64,000 nucleotides of DNA from Bacteroidales bacterium UBA3724 (GCA_002371315.1 DFHL01000013.1:1-64000), one strand, 5' to 3'; counted from the stretch's first letter, positions 18,159-27,795 are shown. Notes: generated by a model not told the origin, from the sequence alone. Numbers and translations are program-made.

Positions 18159-18227
18159 CTGTTGTGCAGTTTTAGTGCCGAGGCCGGCAGCGGCGACGGG
18201 CAGCGCCGGCCTCGAGTCAACATATTG

Positions 18228-19682
18228 TCAGAATCCCAGCCAGCGCAATATGTCGTTGCCGTTGGCCACAACGAGAAGTGCCAGGAGCAGGAACATACCG
18301 ATGGTCTGCGACACTTCGAGGAATTTCTCGCTCGGCTTGCGGCGGGTTATGATTTCCCACAGCGTGAAGAGGATGTGGCCGCCGTCGAGACCGGGGATGG
18401 GGATGACGTTCATAAAGGCCAGGATCAGGGCCAGCAGGGCCGTGATGTTCCAGAACGAATACCAGTCCCAATGCGAGGGGAAGAGGCCGCCGAGGGTGCC
18501 GAAACCGCCGAGGCCCTTGTAGCCGTCCTTGGTGAAGAGGATGCGCAACGAGCGGGCATAGGTGGTCATCTGTTCCCAGCCGTAGCTGATGCCCACGGGG
18601 ATGGCCTGGAAGAAGGTGTAGTCGGTGTGGACGCACTCGAAGAGGTCGCGGAAGTCGGCCAGGTAGACACCGATCTTGCCTTTGCCGTCGATTTCGACCT
18701 GGACGCTGTCGAGCTGGCCGTTGCGCCACAGGCCAATAGTGGCGGTGGTGTTCTTGAGTTCGGCAAGGCGGGCCGAGATCTCGGTAAAGCAGGCCATCGG
18801 CTCGCCGTTGATGCTGACCACGCTGTCGCCTATCTGCATACCACCGCGTTTGGCGCGCGAGCCGGGGCCGAAGTCCTTGACAACGAACGGGGCGCGGACG
18901 GAGAAGAGCAGATTGGTGTCGCGCGGTTCAATCTTGGTCAGCAGGTCGCCCGATATGGGCAGGTCGACGCGCACGACGGTGTCGCGGCAAGAGGTGGACA
19001 GGGTGCTGTCGGGGCCGTAGACGGTGTCGACGATGCTGGTGTGGCGCATAACCGAGACGACGTTGGGACGGTCGAGCAACAGCTTGTGCTGGGTCTTGAC
19101 GATATCGGTCATTTCCTCGCCGTCGATGGCACAGATGATGTCGCCCGACTGGAAGCCTTCGCTCACCAGCACGGGGTGATAGTCGTAGCCCAGTTTGGCA
19201 TTCTGGAGCGGCAGGTCGTTTTTGCCCCAGTGGGCGAAGATGCAGCTGTAGAGGAGCAGGGCCGAGAGGAAGTTGACCAGCACGCCGCCGCTGATGATGC
19301 AGAGGCGCTGCCAGGCGGGTTTGGAGCGGTACTCCCACGATTGCGGTTCGCTCTCGAGGTCGTCGGCGCCCTTGGTCTCGTCGATCATTCCGGCAATGTC
19401 GCAATAGCCGCCGAGCGGAATCCAGCCGATGCCCCACAGGGTGTTGTCCTGGTCTTCGGGGGCGAGGTTTTTCTCGTCCCACTCGTCGGGTGTCTTGTCG
19501 TTAAAGAAAAGGAAGTGCCATTTGCCGCCGAACTTCTTGGCTTTCAGGATAGAGAACTTCCAGTTGAAGAAGATGTAGAAGCGGCGGACGCGCGTTTTGA
19601 ACAGGCGGGCAAAGAGGTAGTGTCCAAGCTCGTGTGTCAGCACGAGCAGAGTGAGGCTGAGTATAAGAGCCAGTATTTTCAT
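18228..19682 (-). CDS. rseP: Site-2 protease RseP (M50 metalloprotease)
   Basis: This 484-residue intramembrane protease cleaves membrane-spanning regulators and leftover signal peptides. The zinc motif HELGH is in the first helix (about residues 17-21), with the second metal site in MNVIPIPGLDGGH near residue 425. Two PDZ-like regions lie between, seen as DIICAIDGEE and GDSVVSINGEP. Eight bases separate it from dxr upstream, the common dxr-rseP order in Bacteroidota. Confidence 0.95.
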   Translation of the reverse strand: MKILALILSLTLLVLTHELGHYLFARLFKTRVRRFYIFFNWKFSILKAKKFGGKWHFLFFNDKTPDEWDEKNLAPEDQDNTLWGIGWIPLGGYCDIAGMIDETKGADDLESEPQSWEYRSKPAWQRLCIISGGVLVNFLSALLLYSCIFAHWGKNDLPLQNAKLGYDYHPVLVSEGFQSGDIICAIDGEEMTDIVKTQHKLLLDRPNVVSVMRHTSIVDTVYGPDSTLSTSCRDTVVRVDLPISGDLLTKIEPRDTNLLFSVRAPFVVKDFGPGSRAKRGGMQIGDSVVSINGEPMACFTEISARLAELKNTTATIGLWRNGQLDSVQVEIDGKGKIGVYLADFRDLFECVHTDYTFFQAIPVGISYGWEQMTTYARSLRILFTKDGYKGLGGFGTLGGLFPSHWDWYSFWNITALLALILAFMNVIPIPGLDGGHILFTLWEIITRRKPSEKFLEVSQTIGMFLLLALLVVANGNDILRWLGF

Positions 19683-19689
19683 TTCTAAA

Positions 19690-20841
19690 CTATTTGTTCA
19701 TCAATTCTTTACGGACTTCGGCATCGCATTCAAGGAGCTGGTCGAAAGTCGGTTTTGCAATAAAATGGGCGCGCTCGACAGCATCGGCCACATAGTCGGC
19801 GATGTCGAGGAACCGCAGCTTGCCGTCGATGAAGCGCTGCACAGCCACTTCGTTGGCGGCATTGAGGACGCAGGGGATATTGCCGCCGCGCTCTATGGCC
19901 TTGTAGGCCAAGGGGAGGCAGCGGAACGTTTCGGTGTCGGGACGCAGGAAGGTCAGCTCGGGATGCTCCCAGAAGCTGAAGCGCGGCAGGTGGCTTTCGA
20001 TGCGGTGGGGATAGGAAAGGGCGTACTGGATGGGCGTTTCCATCGTCGGCGTGCCTATCTGGGCCTTGATGGAGCCATCCTCGAACTGCACCATAGAATG
20101 GACGATGCTCTGCGGATGGACAAGCACTTCGATGCGTCCGGTATCGACACCGAACAGCCATTTGGCCTCAATGACTTCAAGCCCTTTGTTCATCAGGCTG
20201 GCAGAATCGATGGTCACCTTGCGGCCCATATTCCAATTGGGGTGACGCAGCACCTCGGCAAGGCTGACTGTGGCCAGCTGGTCGCGGCTGCGGCCCAGCA
20301 GCGGCCCGCCCGAGGCGGTGAGCAGTATCTTGTCGATGCGGTTTTGCATCTCGCCCTGCAGGGTCTGGAAGATGGCCGAATGCTCGGAATCGACAGGCAG
20401 GATGGCGGCACCGTGGCGACGCGCCTCGGCGGTGACAATCTCGCCGGCGACGACCATAGTCTCCTTGTTGGCCAGGGCGATTGTTTTGCCTGCTTCGATG
20501 GCGCGCATTGTCGGCTTCAGGCCGGCAAAACCCACGATGGCGGCGACGACGATGTCGACGCAGTCCATTGCAACGGCATCGCACACCGAGCCCTCGCCGG
20601 CGAAGACCTTGACATCGGTGGCTTTGAGGGCCTCGCTGACTTCGGAATATTTGGCCTTGTCGGCGATGACCACCATATTGGGCTTAAATTCCAATGCTTG
20701 CTCTATCAGCAGGCTGGCATTGGAACCAGCCACAAGCACTTCGGCTTCGAAGAGGTCGGGATGACGACGTATGACGTTCAGCGTCTGGGTACCTATGGAC
20801 CCGGTTGATCCTAATATTGCTATATGTTTCTTTCCGTTCAT
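19690..20841 (-). CDS. dxr: 1-deoxy-D-xylulose-5-phosphate reductoisomerase
   Basis: This 383-residue enzyme converts 1-deoxyxylulose 5-phosphate to methylerythritol 4-phosphate, the committed step of non-mevalonate isoprenoid synthesis. It shows the NADPH motif GSTGSIGTQTL at the N-terminus, ALANKETMVVAGE, the metal-binding DSEHSA and NMGRKVTIDSA. Length is typical. Its ATG overlaps the upstream stop by four bases, so translation is probably coupled. Confidence 0.97.
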   Translation of the reverse strand: MNGKKHIAILGSTGSIGTQTLNVIRRHPDLFEAEVLVAGSNASLLIEQALEFKPNMVVIADKAKYSEVSEALKATDVKVFAGEGSVCDAVAMDCVDIVVAAIVGFAGLKPTMRAIEAGKTIALANKETMVVAGEIVTAEARRHGAAILPVDSEHSAIFQTLQGEMQNRIDKILLTASGGPLLGRSRDQLATVSLAEVLRHPNWNMGRKVTIDSASLMNKGLEVIEAKWLFGVDTGRIEVLVHPQSIVHSMVQFEDGSIKAQIGTPTMETPIQYALSYPHRIESHLPRFSFWEHPELTFLRPDTETFRCLPLAYKAIERGGNIPCVLNAANEVAVQRFIDGKLRFLDIADYVADAVERAHFIAKPTFDQLLECDAEVRKELMNK

Positions 20842-21362
20842 TTGTTTTTGCTCTCCCTCGATTCCACTTCTTCGCGCAGCAGGCTGTCGGCCTTGGACTT
20901 GACGTAAGGCGTAGGCTGCACCTTGACGCTGTCGCTGCGACGCTGCTCGACGGCGTGGCGTTCGGCAGGGTCTTTGCCTAACATTATATATTGTATGTCG
21001 GCAAGCATTTCTTCCTGATTCTTGAGCTCGGTTTCGAGCGAATCGATGATACGAGCGTTTTCGTATGTCTGCTCCACCATACCCGTGTTGGCATAGCCCG
21101 GTATGAGCTCGCGCAGCGGAGTGAAGGCAAGCAGCAGGGCAGTAAGGAAAATCAGCACCAGCGACGTTATGCCAAGGAAGACGAAGATGTTGATGCCCGA
21201 CAGTTGGAACGATATCTTTTCTTTATAGGTATCGGTGTCGAGAACGACAAAGCGATGCTTGTGTTTCACAAGGTCGCCTATCGTGTGGCGCCCGTTCCAG
21301 AGACGCTGGAAGAAGCGCTTAACACCTGCAAAGAAGCTTGATATCTTTCCCTTTACCGACAT
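20838..21362 (-). CDS. Short inner-membrane coiled-coil protein (M23-peptidase N-terminus-like)
   Basis: The 174-residue protein has one membrane helix (about residues 58-80), then the motif TPLRELIPGY and a charged helical region of about 80 residues. I remember this N-terminal layout from Bacteroidota M23 (LytM) peptidases, which continue with a catalytic domain. Here no HxxxD or HxH zinc motif follows, so it is either a catalytically empty relative or a separate scaffold. It is coupled to dxr by ATGA and starts the dxr-rseP-lptF block. Confidence 0.7.
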   Translation of the reverse strand: MSVKGKISSFFAGVKRFFQRLWNGRHTIGDLVKHKHRFVVLDTDTYKEKISFQLSGINIFVFLGITSLVLIFLTALLLAFTPLRELIPGYANTGMVEQTYENARIIDSLETELKNQEEMLADIQYIMLGKDPAERHAVEQRRSDSVKVQPTPYVKSKADSLLREEVESRESKNK

Positions 21363-21374
21363 ACTTGTTCAGTC

Positions 21375-21411
21375 AAAAAAAGCGGTGCTTCGATCTCCAC
21401 CTCCGCACCGC
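21375..21411 (-). terminator. Intrinsic terminator of the PpiD-like gene
   Basis: On the minus strand GCGGTGC, a 16-base loop and GCACCGC form a perfect 7-bp stem followed by seven T. It lies about 50 bases beyond the stop of the gene at 21460. Confidence 0.75.
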
Positions 21412-21459
21412 CTTGTTTTACGTTTGTCAAATACGCTGTCTCAAACGCTGTCGCTATGT

Positions 21460-23589
21460 TTAGAGGTACATAAGCCTGTTGTCGACAATCTTGATACGGC
21501 TCTGCAGCACAGGGATAATGTAGTTGAGACCATTCATACCTGCATTCTGGTATCTTTGGCGGATGCCCTCTGCATCGGCGGCCTCGACCTTGTTGTTGCT
21601 GTCGACGCTGATGACATATACGCCATTGGCACCCTGGATGGGTCCGATGATGCCGGTGTCGTTCTTGGCAGCGATGGCCGAAGTGGCTTTAGGTTCCATA
21701 CCGTTGCGGCCAAGATAGCCACCGAAGGCCACATCGGCAACTGTGTCTACGCTGACATTCAGCTTGGCAGCGATGGCGTTGATGTCATTGCTACCCTTGA
21801 TGGCCTCGGCAGCCTTGGCAGCGAGCTGCTCGCCAAGTTTCTCGAGGCGCACACGGTCCTCGATAAGGGGACGTGCCTGGTCGAGGGTCAGCTGGTTGGG
21901 GACATAGATTTCGCGAAGTCCGACAACAATATAGCTGTAGTCCGAATTGTAGATTTCGCCACTTACGGCACCCGACTGGGTCTTTTCATTGAAGGCCCAG
22001 CGGACAGCGTCGCGGGTATTGGAGAATCCCGTCAGCGAGTCGCTCATCGAAATAAGCAGGGCACTGCGCATCTGAACGTTCTGCGACTGGGCTCCGTCGA
22101 TCATAGCCTGGCAAGTCGAGAACTGGCTTGCAAACTGGTTGGCACGGTCGCGGACATCCTTCTCGGTATCGGTGCTGGGAGTGATGACTTTCTGGGCCAG
22201 AGCGACACGGTATTTCATCTTGGCAGCGGTTTTGCCGGTCACCTTGACGATAAAGTAGCCTGCATTGTTGGGAAGTTCCTTCTCAAAGACTTCGCCGACA
22301 TTGTGATGGACGATATCCTCGTTCAAAATGCCAAAGGCGCCATCGGGTTGCCAGTTCTGGTCGCCAGCATTGGTGGTGTCGATCGAGAAAGCGGCAACAG
22401 CAGCCTCAAACGGCATTCCGGCCTTGATGCTTGCCATAGCGCTGTCGCGCAGATGGGCGGCCTGTTCAGGGGTACGGGTAATGCTCTGATGATAGTTCTG
22501 CGAGGGGATAAGGATCATCGATATGCGCAGGCTGTCGGGACGCATCTCGGTCTTCAGCACCTTGCCCATAACATATTCGCCATAAGTGTGACGGTTGTAT
22601 CCGTCCTTGGTCAGGTTCTGCACAACGATGGGAGCAATCTCGGCACCGGCGTGCGAAGCCTTGACAATCGAGTCGAGCGGAGCGGCAAAGATGTCGCTGC
22701 TGACGAACATCGAGTCATAGCCACCGTGCATATTGACGAAGTCGATGACGCTGTTTTCGTCCATCTGCTGCATTTCGCCCCACCATTCGGCAACTTCGCT
22801 CTCAAGCTCGGCAATGTCGTTCTGCGAAGGCTGAGCGGTAAAGACGGCATAAGCCACCTCGCGCTGCTCGCGGTTGTCCAAGCCGAAGACGCTGCGGTTC
22901 AGCTCTTTCTTATGAGTGTCAAAATACTTCTGATAGTCGGCATCTGTCAGGTCGACCTGAACATCGGCAGCCTGTGAATAGAGCAGGCCGGCAACGCGGA
23001 CATCCGAATGCTTGCTGCCCATCTCCGAAATCTTGTTGGCGAGGGTCTTGGGCATATACATACCGTTTTGCAGCAGGGATATATATTTGGTTCTCTGACG
23101 GTCCTGACGCACCTGCTCCTGGAATTTGAGCCACTGGATCTTTGCCTCCATCGTGTCGGGCATAGTCTCAATCTGGCGCACATAATTGCTGATGCCCTGA
23201 CGGTCGTAGGCTCCAGTCTGAGGGTTGGTAAACTGCTGCTGCAGCGAGGGATGGATGAAGCGACCGACATACATATCGCTAACTTCCGCATCGGTGACCA
23301 CCACGCCAAGCGCCGTCATTTCCTTGTCAAGCAGACGCTCCTGAACGATCTCCTGCCACACATTCTCTTTGAAGGCATAGCTGCTGTTGCCACGCATATT
23401 GTAGTCTTGCTCGCGCTGCATAAGACGGTCGCTGAAGTACTTGTAGGTCACTTCCTCGCCATCCAGCTTGGCAAAAGCCTCCTGGTTACGGTTCTTCTGA
23501 AGGTCGCCGATAATGAATGCAATGATAGCAATACCCACAATGGTAACTGCTATCCACGAATGTTTTCTAATGTTTCCAATAATTCCCAT
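21460..23589 (-). CDS. PpiD/SurA-like peptidyl-prolyl isomerase
   Basis: The 709-residue protein has a single N-terminal membrane anchor (SWIAVTIVGIAIIAFIIG), so it hangs in the periplasm. A SurA-N-like helical chaperone region covers about residues 40-330. Two parvulin-type segments follow; AHLRDSAMASIKAGMPFEAA with GYFIVKVTGK marks the first. PpiD-type proteins assist folding of proteins leaving the Sec channel. It has its own promoter (23655-23685) and terminator, so it is probably monocistronic. Confidence 0.9.
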   Translation of the reverse strand: MGIIGNIRKHSWIAVTIVGIAIIAFIIGDLQKNRNQEAFAKLDGEEVTYKYFSDRLMQREQDYNMRGNSSYAFKENVWQEIVQERLLDKEMTALGVVVTDAEVSDMYVGRFIHPSLQQQFTNPQTGAYDRQGISNYVRQIETMPDTMEAKIQWLKFQEQVRQDRQRTKYISLLQNGMYMPKTLANKISEMGSKHSDVRVAGLLYSQAADVQVDLTDADYQKYFDTHKKELNRSVFGLDNREQREVAYAVFTAQPSQNDIAELESEVAEWWGEMQQMDENSVIDFVNMHGGYDSMFVSSDIFAAPLDSIVKASHAGAEIAPIVVQNLTKDGYNRHTYGEYVMGKVLKTEMRPDSLRISMILIPSQNYHQSITRTPEQAAHLRDSAMASIKAGMPFEAAVAAFSIDTTNAGDQNWQPDGAFGILNEDIVHHNVGEVFEKELPNNAGYFIVKVTGKTAAKMKYRVALAQKVITPSTDTEKDVRDRANQFASQFSTCQAMIDGAQSQNVQMRSALLISMSDSLTGFSNTRDAVRWAFNEKTQSGAVSGEIYNSDYSYIVVGLREIYVPNQLTLDQARPLIEDRVRLEKLGEQLAAKAAEAIKGSNDINAIAAKLNVSVDTVADVAFGGYLGRNGMEPKATSAIAAKNDTGIIGPIQGANGVYVISVDSNNKVEAADAEGIRQRYQNAGMNGLNYIIPVLQSRIKIVDNRLMYL

Positions 23590-23654
23590 TTGTTATTGTT
23601 TTTTTATAAATTTACATAGTTATAAAGAGACACAATATGCCTCGAACAAGTTTG

Positions 23655-23685
23655 CAAAAGTACAAAGAAAAATCAGTATGACAAA
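23655..23685 (-). promoter_or_regulatory. Promoter of the PpiD-like gene
   Basis: Read on the minus strand, TTTG (23685-23682) is followed after exactly 19 bases by TACTTTTG (23662-23655), a full match to the Bacteroidota housekeeping consensus. It lies 66 bases before the ATG. Confidence 0.75.
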
Positions 23686-23764
23686 CTTTTGTGCGAAAAC
23701 TTTTTGCCATTCTGCCTATTTAACATTGGATTTCAATCTTTTAAGCAAAACAAAATCCATTGCC

Positions 23765-24229
23765 TCACATCGAAAAAATAAAGGGCAAAAGCGATTCGAC
23801 GCCTTCGAATACTAATATTTTGTCGGCTGAATAATAGCACAAAACACGCAATTTGCTCTCCTGCCTGCTCTCCTGCTCGGCCATCACCTGACGGCAGGCT
23901 CCGCAGGGGCTGGCGGCCGTCAGCACACCCTCAGGATTGCGGCCCACTATGGCCAGCATCTCAATTGCAACGCCCGGATGCTGTGCCGATGCCGCAAAAA
24001 GTGCTGTGCGCTCGGCGCAAAGGCCGCTGGGATAGGCTATGTTCTCCTGATTGCTGCCTTTGACAATGGTGCCGTCGGCCAGGCGCAAAGCCGCGCCGAC
24101 GTGGAAGTTGGAATAGGGGGCATAGGCCGTGTCCGTCGCCTCGATGGCGGCATCAATCAGGGCGCGGTCGGCAGCGGCAAGCTCGTTCAGGGTATACTCT
24201 TGATAATGTATAGTTTGTGTTCTTTCCAT
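23765..24229 (-). CDS. cdd: Cytidine deaminase
   Basis: This 154-residue zinc enzyme deaminates cytidine and deoxycytidine to uridine forms for pyrimidine salvage. The catalytic motif CAERTA (Glu proton shuttle) and the zinc pair in PCGACRQV are intact; AYAPYSNFHVGAAL is the substrate-binding N-terminal segment. Length fits the homotetrameric class. Divergent from dusB, whose promoter overlaps this gene's first codons. Confidence 0.95.
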   Translation of the reverse strand: MERTQTIHYQEYTLNELAAADRALIDAAIEATDTAYAPYSNFHVGAALRLADGTIVKGSNQENIAYPSGLCAERTALFAASAQHPGVAIEMLAIVGRNPEGVLTAASPCGACRQVMAEQESRQESKLRVLCYYSADKILVFEGVESLLPFIFSM

Positions 24230-24246
24230 AATTTTTACTATCTTTG
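24214..24246 (+). promoter_or_regulatory. Promoter of dusB, overlapping the cdd start
   Basis: TTTG (24214-24217), 21 bases, then TATCTTTG (24239-24246) matches the consensus. The -33 box lies within the first codons of the divergent cdd gene, so initiation on the two strands may compete. Confidence 0.7.
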
Positions 24247-24288
24247 CATCTGTTTCCGCTTAACGCAAAACGACGCAAAATATTGTAG

Positions 24289-25266
24289 ATGGCAAAAATA
24301 GGCAACATAGAACTGGGCGAATTCCCGCTGTTTCTGTCGCCGATGGACGACATAACCGACCTCCCATTCCGGCAGCTCTGCAAGCGGCACGGGGCCGACG
24401 TGCTCATCAGCGAGTTCATCGCCAGCGAGGCCCTGATCCGCGATGCCGAAAAGAGCCGCCGCAAGATGCTCTTTGCCGAATTCGAAAGGCCCATCGGCAT
24501 ACAGGTGTTCGGCAACGACGAGAACTCGCTTCTGCGCTGCATCGATGTGGTAGCCGACGCCCGACCCGACTTCATCGACATCAACTGGGGCTGCCCCGTG
24601 CGCAAAGTGGCTGGCAAAGGTGCCGGCTCGGGAATGCTGAAAGAGCCTGAAAAACTGATAGCTATCACCGCAGCACTCGTCAAGCGCTCGCCCCTGCCCG
24701 TCACCGTCAAGACGCGCTTGGGCTACGACGAAAACAGCAAGATTATCGTCACCCTTGCCGAGCAGCTGCAGGACGTCGGCATCGCCGCCATCAGCATCCA
24801 CGGCCGCACCAAGTCGCAAATGTACCGCGGCGAGGCCGACTGGACGCTCATCGGCGAAACCAAAGCCAACCCGCGCCTGCACATACCCGTCTTCGGCAAC
24901 GGCGACATCACCACACCGCAGCAGGCCCTCGAGGCACGCCAACGCTACGGCGTCGACGGCATCCTCATTGGCCGCGCCGCCATCGGCAACCCCTGGTTTT
25001 TCGAACAGACTAAAGAACTGATGCAATCGGAAAATTCCTCTCCGCTTTCCGTTGCCTCCCGTGTCGCCGTCTGCCGCGAGCACCTACTTGCCGCCGTCGA
25101 CTTCAAGGGCGAGCGCCAGGCCATCTTCGAAATGCGCAAGCACTACGGTGCCTACTTCCGCGGCCTCTTCGACTTCAAGCGCTTCCGCATCCCTCTGGTC
25201 AGCGTCACCACCCTCGACGAGGTGCAGGCCATCCTCGACCAGATTGATGCACATTACACAGAGTAA
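24289..25266 (+). CDS. dusB: tRNA-dihydrouridine synthase DusB
   Basis: This 325-residue FMN enzyme reduces uridines in the tRNA D-loop with NADPH. It shows LSPMDDITDLPFR at the N-terminus, DINWGCPV containing the general-acid Cys, VKTRLGY, IHGRTK, FGNGDI and GILIGRAAIGNPWF, all hallmarks of the TIM-barrel family. The usual LAPM is LSPM here. It stands alone on the plus strand. Confidence 0.95.
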   Translation: MAKIGNIELGEFPLFLSPMDDITDLPFRQLCKRHGADVLISEFIASEALIRDAEKSRRKMLFAEFERPIGIQVFGNDENSLLRCIDVVADARPDFIDINWGCPVRKVAGKGAGSGMLKEPEKLIAITAALVKRSPLPVTVKTRLGYDENSKIIVTLAEQLQDVGIAAISIHGRTKSQMYRGEADWTLIGETKANPRLHIPVFGNGDITTPQQALEARQRYGVDGILIGRAAIGNPWFFEQTKELMQSENSSPLSVASRVAVCREHLLAAVDFKGERQAIFEMRKHYGAYFRGLFDFKRFRIPLVSVTTLDEVQAILDQIDAHYTE

Positions 25267-25285
25267 CAAGAATCTACAAAATAAA

Positions 25286-25314
25286 AGAACCCCAGACTTG
25301 CCGTGTAGGGTTCT
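25286..25314. terminator. Hairpin between convergent genes
   Basis: AGAACCC and GGGTTCT form a 7-bp stem with a loop containing AGACTTGCCGTGT, followed by CTCG. A run of A precedes it, so it suits the minus-strand gene at 25339 best. The loop closely resembles that of the terminator at 58568. Confidence 0.6.
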
Positions 25315-25338
25315 CTCGTTACTGTATGTTCGTTTCTT

Positions 25339-25971
25339 TTAGAAGCGGATGCCGAAGGTAAACTGGATGCTGCATCCAGTCATTTGCGGTGCGTCGGTGG
25401 CAGTATAGCCTAAAGCGGTAAGGCCAGCAGGCAGTTCCGCAGGTTCGCTGCCAATGTTGGCATAATAAGGCAGCTGTGCGTGCAAACCCACGAAGGTATG
25501 CTCGCTGCTTTTGTAGTTGATGCCCATCTCGAAGTTGCAGCAGAAACCAAAACGTGCGGCAGATTCAATATTGCCGGCAAATTCGTATCCACTACCGTGG
25601 AACAGCACTCCCAAAGCGGCACCAGTTTCCAGTTCAAAACGGTTACCAAGAGGAACATAGTCACGGAAGTCTGCCATAATGTCAAGGTCGAAGAAATTCT
25701 CGTCCAATGCGCGGAACGAGGTGTTGCCGCCACGCGATCCGATATTGAGGCCGACAAAAGCGTTGTTCTTAAAACGGTAGCCCAGCGTGATGTGTTCCGA
25801 AGGAATCATACTGTAGGCATCGGTGGGGTCGACAAAGGCCGACACGGGTGCATAGTTACCGAACTTAGAGAAACCAAGACCGGCTTCGGTCATAAAGCCG
25901 CCTTTCGATTCCTGTGCGCCGCACACGGCAGCCACACACAGAAGAGCAGTCAGAATCAAAGTATTTTTCAT
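25339..25971 (-). CDS. Putative outer-membrane beta-barrel protein
   Basis: The 210-residue product has a signal peptide ending GAQ (about residue 20). Alternating amphipathic strands rich in Gly and aromatic residues follow, with a C-terminal strand ending TFGIRF; a terminal Phe after a beta strand is the usual outer-membrane insertion signal. I do not recognise a specific family. It has no close operon partner. Confidence 0.75.
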   Translation of the reverse strand: MKNTLILTALLCVAAVCGAQESKGGFMTEAGLGFSKFGNYAPVSAFVDPTDAYSMIPSEHITLGYRFKNNAFVGLNIGSRGGNTSFRALDENFFDLDIMADFRDYVPLGNRFELETGAALGVLFHGSGYEFAGNIESAARFGFCCNFEMGINYKSSEHTFVGLHAQLPYYANIGSEPAELPAGLTALGYTATDAPQMTGCSIQFTFGIRF

Positions 25972-26025
25972 AATCGTTTATTGTTTTTGTTTATGAAATA
26001 ATATTGTTTTGAATAGTCGTTATTA

Positions 26026-26835
26026 TCACCAGTCCGAATCCCAGTCGGTGCTGCTTGAGCTCCAGCTGTCGCTGCTGCTCCACTTCGAGTCGCTGTCCCA
26101 GTCGTCATCATCGTCACTCGAACCCGACGAGCCATTGTCGTACCAGTTGGTCTGCTCGAAGGCCGTACCCTCGTGTCCGCTGTACTTGTACTGGTCGGCG
26201 TTGTCGTCGTTGATGTATTCCGACAGGGATTCCGCCTCAAGCCATTTGTCGGTAGTGGGGTCATAGCTGAACCATTTCGAATTCTGATGGTAGTATTCCG
26301 TGCCGTTGTACTTGTAATAACCCCTTGGCGGAACTCCGTCAAAAACCGAATAAGCGATAAAGAAGATCATCATTATAACCAGGAGCGTGACAAATCCGCA
26401 ACCCAAACAACAATTTCTTTTCTTAAAGATATCATCTTTCAATGCCGTGGGCTTGGCACCTGGCGAGTTGTGCTTCTGGTCGGCAATCTCGGCTTTGAGG
26501 CGCTGATATAGCTCGTTGACGGCATAGCCTTCGTCGGCACCCTTGTAGCGCACCGCGCGCTCGCCGGTCGACTTGTTCTTGTAGACAACAAAGTCGCCCG
26601 TCTCGGTCTTGTAGATGCCGAACGCCTTGGGCTCAGAAATATCCTTGCCTATAAAGAAGCGCGTTATCTCCTCCGGGGGCAGGTTGTGGGCCACATACCA
26701 CGCCTTCAGCTCCTCGATGGTCTGAGGCTGGCCTGACGCCGTGCGGTTCACGCCCGACAGAGGGGCGCCACAATGTGGGCACGACTGGCTTCGCTCGTCG
26801 ATCATCGACCCACAAAAATCGCATTTGATGTTCAT
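26026..26835 (-). CDS. Zinc-ribbon membrane protein with Ser/Asp/Trp-rich tail
   Basis: The 269-residue protein begins with a zinc ribbon: CDFCG, then CPHCG 14 residues later. A polar domain (about residues 25-150) follows, then one membrane helix (VTLLVIMMIFFIAYSVF), then a tail of Ser, Asp and Trp repeats ending DWDSDW. ATG 26835 starts the ribbon directly. Function is unknown. The acidic Trp/Ser tail would be on the far side of the membrane and could be a binding segment. Confidence 0.75.
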   Translation of the reverse strand: MNIKCDFCGSMIDERSQSCPHCGAPLSGVNRTASGQPQTIEELKAWYVAHNLPPEEITRFFIGKDISEPKAFGIYKTETGDFVVYKNKSTGERAVRYKGADEGYAVNELYQRLKAEIADQKHNSPGAKPTALKDDIFKKRNCCLGCGFVTLLVIMMIFFIAYSVFDGVPPRGYYKYNGTEYYHQNSKWFSYDPTTDKWLEAESLSEYINDDNADQYKYSGHEGTAFEQTNWYDNGSSGSSDDDDDWDSDSKWSSSDSWSSSSTDWDSDW

Positions 26836-26892
26836 AGTTGTTCTGTTATTAAGTGTTTTTGATTGCTTTAAGCACAAAGCCTTTGCAACGGG

Positions 26893-27693
26893 CTACATAG
26901 GCTTGATTTTCCTTGCCAGTCGGGCAGCCAGTCCGGGCAGGAACTGCTTGATGTAGGCCATCAGCAGCTCGTAGCGGCCCACCATCACCTCGCGTTTCTT
27001 CTTGTAGACAGCCTTGACAATCTTGTCGGCAGCCTGCTGGGGCGTGACGCCACCGGCCTGGCCGGCATCCATCTTGCCGTGCTGGCGGCCGTCCTTTTCG
27101 AGGGCGTACTTCGAAATGTTGGTCTGCACGCGACCTGGACACACAATGGTGACGCGAATGTTCTGGTCGTAGGTCTCGGCCTGAACGGTCTCGAAAAAGC
27201 CGTAAAGGGCGTGCTTGGCCGAGCTGTAGGCACAACGCAGCGGGAAGCCGAAGCGACCGGCGATGCTGGTGGTCACAACCAGCTGTCCCCCACCCCGTTC
27301 TATCATCCGTGGCAGGATGTTCTTGGTCAGGATTACGGGGGCAAAATAGTCGATGTCCATCACCTTGCGGATGACGCGCATCTCGGTCTCGACGGTGGTG
27401 CCGCGCTGGCTGATGCCGGCATTGTTGTACAGGACGTCGATGCCGCCGAAGCGGTTCCACGCCTGCTCGGCAAGGGCATCGAGCCCGTCGCTGTCCGACA
27501 GGTCGAAGGGCAACGCCGCAGCATCGGGAGCGCCGAGCTCCTTGCAGCGGGCCACGACCTTTTCGAGCAGGTCGGCCTCCAGGGCGGTGACAATCACCAT
27601 TGCGCCCTCCTCGGCAAAGCGGTAGGCCGTAGCCTCGCCGATGCCCGACGAGGCACCTGTAATCCAGACAGTTTTATTTTCGAATTTCTTCAT
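26893..27693 (-). CDS. Short-chain dehydrogenase/reductase
   Basis: This 266-residue classical SDR has the NAD(P) motif TGASSGIG near the N-terminus, NNAGIS, a catalytic Ser in VTTSIAG, and YSSAKHAL with the Tyr-x3-Lys pair. The C-terminus ends with a basic hydrophobic segment (IKQFLPGLAARLARKI), common in membrane-associated SDRs acting on lipid or sterol-like substrates. The substrate cannot be told. ATG 27693 was chosen at MKKFENKTVW. A (GTTAAR)n repeat separates it from thrC. Confidence 0.88.
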   Translation of the reverse strand: MKKFENKTVWITGASSGIGEATAYRFAEEGAMVIVTALEADLLEKVVARCKELGAPDAAALPFDLSDSDGLDALAEQAWNRFGGIDVLYNNAGISQRGTTVETEMRVIRKVMDIDYFAPVILTKNILPRMIERGGGQLVVTTSIAGRFGFPLRCAYSSAKHALYGFFETVQAETYDQNIRVTIVCPGRVQTNISKYALEKDGRQHGKMDAGQAGGVTPQQAADKIVKAVYKKKREVMVGRYELLMAYIKQFLPGLAARLARKIKPM

Positions 27694-27795
27694 TTGTTTT
27701 GCGGATTGAAATCCATTCATTATCTGCGACAAACCATAGATTCGTCACAATACATTGCTAATCAGACACACCCTGGCATCCTACAGCGGCAGCCA

